Shown: in pieces, positions 60,565-64,000 of the stretch
Numbering within the stretch: position 1 is the first letter of the stretch
Layout of the letters: the number at the start of each line of letters is the position of its first letter
Translations under genes and position numbers: made by a program
DNA from: Moraxella boevrei DSM 14165
GTDB taxonomy: Bacteria > Pseudomonadota > Gammaproteobacteria > Pseudomonadales > Moraxellaceae
DNA: 64,000 nt
Assembly: GCF_000379845.1 (NCBI RefSeq)
Contig: NZ_KB903812.1
Coordinates: forward strand, 1 to 64,000
Direction: 5' to 3'
Notes under the pieces: model-generated
Told to the model about the DNA's origin: nothing
What the model saw: only the letters and a program-made list of their open reading frames with translations
Databases searched by the model: none

Positions 60565-61743
60565 ATGACGCATTCCCGTTCTGATTTTGAGCAAGCACCG
60601 ATTAATTGGATACCTGCGATTGTGCTGATTAGTACGCCGATTGTGGCTTTGTTTTTAGTGCCGTATTATCTGCTGACCCATAGCGTAAGTTGGCAGGTTT
60701 GGGCGGTGTTTGCGTTTTGTATGGCGTGGTCGGGCTTGAGTATTACCACAGGCTATCATCGTTTGTGGGCTCACCGTACTTATCAAACTCATTCGCTGGT
60801 TAAATGGTTTTGGTTGATTGGTGGGACGTTTGCAATGCAAAGTTCGGTGTTTGATTGGTGTTCAGGACATCGTGTTCATCATCGTCATGTGGACGATACC
60901 GAGCAAGACCCCTACTCTGCGAAGCGTGGTTTTTGGTTTTCGCATTTGGGATGGATGCTTCGCAATTATCCCAGTGGGCAGTACGATTACAAAAATATTC
61001 CTGACTTGACCGCCGATAAAGTGTTACAAATTCAGCATCAATATTATGGATTTTGGACGGTGCTTGCCAATCTTGGTATTCCGCTGTTACTGGGTTGGTT
61101 AGTTGGTGATGTGGTTGGTACGTTGATTTTAGCGGGTTTGTTACGCTTGGTATTAAGCCATCATTTTACCTTTTTTATCAATTCGTTATGCCATATGTTT
61201 GGTAAACGACCCTACACGGATAGCAATACCGCAAGGGACAATCCGGTTTTGGCAATTTTTACTTGGGGAGAAGGTTATCATAATTATCACCATTATTTTC
61301 AATACGATTATCGCAATGGCGTGAAATGGTGGCAATACGACCCGACCAAATGGATTATTTATGGGCTGTCAAAAGTGGGCTTAGCGTGGGATTTAAAACG
61401 CGTGCCTGACGTTACCATTCAACACGCCCAAGCCGAAATGAAGTTTAAACAAGCCCAACATCAAATTGATAATTTTAAAGGTAATTTAACCAATGAATTT
61501 CAATTATTTAAAGAAAAAATCCAACAAGAACAACAGGCATTTAAACAAACCTTAGTAGAATGGCAAGCGTTAAAAACCCAAGCCATTGAGCTGAAAAAAA
61601 CCGAGTTTGCCCAACGTTTGCACGAAGTAGATGAAAAACTAAAAGACCAATTTTTGCAAATTGAACAAAAACTTAAATGGCATAGCGAACAAGTAGAGCA
61701 AGCGTTAAGTCATTGGAAAATGGGAAAAATTGGGGGTGTTTAA
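60565..61743 (+). CDS. Membrane acyl-CoA/acyl-lipid delta-9-type fatty acid desaturase with C-terminal coiled coil
   Basis: 392 aa. Four hydrophobic helices and the three di-iron histidine boxes: GYHRLWAHRTY (about 68-78), HRVHHRHVD (about 104-112) and WGEGYHNYHH (about 234-243). It introduces a double bond into saturated acyl chains, aiding membrane fluidity. The last about 100 residues (from HAQAEMKFKQAQHQIDNF) are Q/E/K-rich with heptad-like spacing, a predicted long coiled coil not needed for catalysis. A terminator follows. Confidence 0.92.
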   Translation: MTHSRSDFEQAPINWIPAIVLISTPIVALFLVPYYLLTHSVSWQVWAVFAFCMAWSGLSITTGYHRLWAHRTYQTHSLVKWFWLIGGTFAMQSSVFDWCSGHRVHHRHVDDTEQDPYSAKRGFWFSHLGWMLRNYPSGQYDYKNIPDLTADKVLQIQHQYYGFWTVLANLGIPLLLGWLVGDVVGTLILAGLLRLVLSHHFTFFINSLCHMFGKRPYTDSNTARDNPVLAIFTWGEGYHNYHHYFQYDYRNGVKWWQYDPTKWIIYGLSKVGLAWDLKRVPDVTIQHAQAEMKFKQAQHQIDNFKGNLTNEFQLFKEKIQQEQQAFKQTLVEWQALKTQAIELKKTEFAQRLHEVDEKLKDQFLQIEQKLKWHSEQVEQALSHWKMGKIGGV

Positions 61744-61782
61744 CCTTTAGGGCTGAATTCTGCCAAAATTTTTCAAAAAACT

Positions 61783-61811
61783 AAAGCCGTTATTGTATAA
61801 ATAACGGCTTT
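61783..61811. terminator. Bidirectional terminator between the desaturase and sohB
   Basis: AAAGCCGTTATT (61783-61794) pairs perfectly with AATAACGGCTTT (61800-61811), loop GTATA, followed by T residues. Confidence 0.9.
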
Positions 61812-61853
61812 TTGTCAGTAAAATTTTGCAATATTTACAAAAAATTTGTCAAC

Positions 61854-62825
61854 TTATTTGGCTTTAAACATCGGCAATTTACTATTTTCTAAGGTTGCCA
61901 CCACGTGAGGGATTTTTTCTACAGCGGTATCAACTGCCATTTTTAGCAAATTTTGACTGGCTTGAGCAAAGCCTAATTTTTCCGCAAGGGTTGGTTTTTT
62001 GCGCGTATGTAACGCATAAACTTGATGTTTTTTTAACAAATCTAATAAATAACTATCGGAAGTTTGCAGTTGATCCACCAGTTTTAGCCCAATCGCATCT
62101 TCACCGTACCACGTTTCGCCTGTAGCAACTTTGGCAAGTTCAAGCTGAGGACGGTATTTATTGACAAAATCTTGAAATAGTCGATGGGTTTGTTCCAATT
62201 CTTCTTGGAATTTTTGTTTGTCTTCTTCGTCATTTTTGCCAAAAACCGTTACCGTGCGTTTGTATTTGCCTGCAGTAAAGACGTTCACATCCACGTCATG
62301 TTTTTGTAAAAAGTCATAAAAATTAGGCACTTGTGCCACGACACCAATTGAGCCAACCACCGCAAATGGGGCAGAAATAATTTTATCCGCCACGCAAGCC
62401 ATCATGTAGCCACCACTAGCAGCGACTTTGTCCACACACACAGTCAAGCGTAGGCCTGCATCTTTAACACGAGCCAGTTGTGCTGCCGCCAAGCCATAAC
62501 TATGTACCATGCCACCTGCTGACTCTAAGCGAACCACGACTTCATCGCCTTGGTTGGCAGTGGATAAAATCACGCTGATTTCTTCACGCAGTTGTTGTAC
62601 ATCACTCGCTTTAATATCACCATGAAAATCAAGGACATATACATTGCTAGGTTTGTCTTTAGTTTTGGCAAGCTTGGCGGTTTCTTTTAAGGTTTGTTTA
62701 ATAAATTGTTTAATTGCTTTTTTGCTTGCAGTTTCTAGCATCAGCTGTTGTTTACGCTGATTTTGTACTTTGTTTAAGTGAGTAATTTTAAGTTCGGTTG
62801 GTTGTTTTTGCGATTGAAATAGCAT
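61854..62825 (-). CDS. sohB: SohB-like S49 family peptidase
   Basis: About 323 aa from ATG 62825, with AGGA 6 nt upstream; the frame also allows TTG at 62846. S49 core: YVLDFHGDIKASDVQQLREE, VVVRLESAGGMVHSYGLAAA, then KVAASGGYMMACVADKIISA with the catalytic serine and VFTAGKYKRTVTVFGKNDEE with the catalytic lysine. The N-terminus is basic and polar (SKKAIKQFIKQTLKETAKLA) instead of the membrane anchor seen in E. coli SohB. The protein may therefore be cytoplasmic or peripherally bound. Confidence 0.9.
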   Translation of the reverse strand: MLFQSQKQPTELKITHLNKVQNQRKQQLMLETASKKAIKQFIKQTLKETAKLAKTKDKPSNVYVLDFHGDIKASDVQQLREEISVILSTANQGDEVVVRLESAGGMVHSYGLAAAQLARVKDAGLRLTVCVDKVAASGGYMMACVADKIISAPFAVVGSIGVVAQVPNFYDFLQKHDVDVNVFTAGKYKRTVTVFGKNDEEDKQKFQEELEQTHRLFQDFVNKYRPQLELAKVATGETWYGEDAIGLKLVDQLQTSDSYLLDLLKKHQVYALHTRKKPTLAEKLGFAQASQNLLKMAVDTAVEKIPHVVATLENSKLPMFKAK

Positions 62826-62971
62826 GGTTTTTCCTATTTTTGCCAATTTTTAAAAAAAACTTTTAAATGATTGCTTGATAATATAGGCAATTTTTTTTAT
62901 TTCAATTAGGCTTAACGGTTTTTTATTTTTTTGTTAGAATAGTAGTTCAATTCATAAAGGAATATTTATCC

Positions 62972-64000
62972 ATGAGCGACAATCAGGAAAAAATCACGGC
63001 TACCGACAGCATTCAATTGACGGCAAAAGATTTACAAGCATTACAAGAAAAAGGTATCGATATCCACGATATCAAATCTTTGGCGAATGAAGTTAATGAG
63101 CAATTAAGTGACAATGCCAACGAAGCAGATGACCAACAAACAGATAACCGCGTTGATGTTAGCAATGTTTCGGTTAAGCCTGTGGCTAAAAGTCCTAACT
63201 TTGCTCATCATAGCACCAACAAAGATGAGCTACATGATAAAATCAGTCAAAATATCACAGAACTAAAAGCCCTAAAACAAGAACAAGAACGCCAACACGA
63301 AGCCTTTAAGCAGTATTTGGCAGAAAAACAGACCAAAAAGTTGATTAATTATAAAGACGTGCGAGTCAATATTGAAGCCAACGCTATTCCGACTAAGATG
63401 TTTTATGTGATGAACGGTCTTGCAGCGGTTACAGCAGGGTATGGTATGCTGTTAAACTCACCTGCAGTTGTGATTGGGGCAATGCTGATTGCCATGATGC
63501 TAGGTCCGATTACAGGCATCGCCTTGGCACTTATTGATTATCGGCTAGCATTGTTAAAAAAATCACTGTTCACTCTTTTAACTGGCATTTTGCTAATTTA
63601 TGTGATAGGGCTGATTTTAGGATTTTTACACCCTGAGCAATCCATGACCAGTGAAATTTTGGCACGTACCCGCCCAAATACCATGGACATTGCCATTGCC
63701 TTAGCTGGTGGGGTAGCTGGGGCGTATGGTATGGTCTCTCCGCATTTATCGGTAGCGGTAGTCGGTGTTGCACTTGCCACAACACTTGTTCCACCGATTG
63801 TTGCCAGTGGGATTTTGCTTGCTAATGGTGAGTTGATACTTGCGATGAACGCCATGATTTTGACGATTACCAATATTTTGGCAATCCAAGTAACCAACGC
63901 TTTAGTCTTATGGTTTATGGGGTTTAGACGACTTGATAACAGTGACGAAGACACGCCAAGCGGTAAATTGTCATCGGCGTTATTATTTTTAAAACGCAAT
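62972..64000 (+). CDS. DUF389 family membrane protein (partial, runs off the right edge)
   Basis: The frame is open from ATG 62972 (AAAGGAA upstream) to the window end, 343 codons, with no stop. The first about 140 residues are soluble, acidic and Q/K-rich, including a probable coiled coil (NITELKALKQEQERQHEAFK). The DUF389 core begins at RVNIEANAIPTKMFYVMNGL, followed by SPAVVIGAMLIAMMLGPITG and AGGVAGAYGMVSPHLSVAVVG. About six membrane helices are seen so far. Family function is unknown; transport has been suggested. The C-terminus is outside the window. Confidence 0.85.
   Translation, partial: MSDNQEKITATDSIQLTAKDLQALQEKGIDIHDIKSLANEVNEQLSDNANEADDQQTDNRVDVSNVSVKPVAKSPNFAHHSTNKDELHDKISQNITELKALKQEQERQHEAFKQYLAEKQTKKLINYKDVRVNIEANAIPTKMFYVMNGLAAVTAGYGMLLNSPAVVIGAMLIAMMLGPITGIALALIDYRLALLKKSLFTLLTGILLIYVIGLILGFLHPEQSMTSEILARTRPNTMDIAIALAGGVAGAYGMVSPHLSVAVVGVALATTLVPPIVASGILLANGELILAMNAMILTITNILAIQVTNALVLWFMGFRRLDNSDEDTPSGKLSSALLFLKRN

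Overview
The window is AT-rich, gene-dense chromosomal DNA from a gammaproteobacterium. Gene content (rplU-rpmA divergent from ispB, a gltIJKL-type transporter, mutL next to tsaE, a GacA-type regulator, a DUF2789 protein, hslO, mdh, gdhA, lrgAB) and protein style point to Moraxellaceae, most likely a Moraxella/Faucicola-like species. This is an inference from protein families; no search was run. No tRNA, rRNA or CRISPR array was seen inside the window. Two tandem strong minus-strand promoters at the left edge suggest a stable-RNA or other highly expressed unit just outside.

Layout. 1-2.6 kb: ccoG and a fixH-like gene (cbb3 oxidase assembly) without ccoNOP. 2.6-6.5 kb: hisC, a small MITE-like element, a short unknown gene and priA. 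6.6-7.6 kb: a decayed IS607-family element (broken tnpA, internally deleted tnpB). 7.7-11.9 kb: an unknown gene, an LpxL-type acyltransferase, an orphan amino-acid-binding lipoprotein and trpS. 11.9-14.2 kb: a compact cassette of PAAR protein, HExxH metallopeptidase and two paralogous lipoproteins, inserted between trpS and scpA. It looks like an orphan type VI secretion effector/immunity module.

15.0-20.5 kb (all minus strand): seven genes in two transcription units, comprising a roadblock/LC7 protein, an Aer-type PAS protein, a PhnD-like binding protein without signal peptide, two unknown proteins, a small Ras-like GTPase and another unknown protein. This resembles an MglA/MglB- or conservon-like switch joined to cytoplasmic sensors. 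It is the best candidate here for an undescribed system. A 14-bp perfect inverted repeat lies on its predicted promoter.

20.7-31.5 kb: a PlsC-like acyltransferase, hflX, lrgA-lrgB, a lytic transglycosylase, htpX, an unknown gene, a lolC/E permease, and rplU-rpmA divergent from ispB. 31.5-39.4 kb (minus): a DEDDh exonuclease with a CBS/DUF294 protein, a small GNAT protein, and the gltIJKL operon with a second binding-protein paralogue. 39.8-50.4 kb: hslO, DUF2789, mdh, slt, tsaE-mutL (MutL lacks the usual C-terminal motif), an FMN-binding glutamate-synthase-like protein, an AI-2E-family permease and a QueD-family enzyme. 50.6-64 kb: a GacA-like regulator with a PilS-like kinase, gdhA, a PBP7-type endopeptidase, a frameshifted binding-protein gene, an MFS carrier, a phospholipase D-family lipoprotein, a desaturase with a coiled-coil tail, sohB, and a DUF389 gene running off the right edge.
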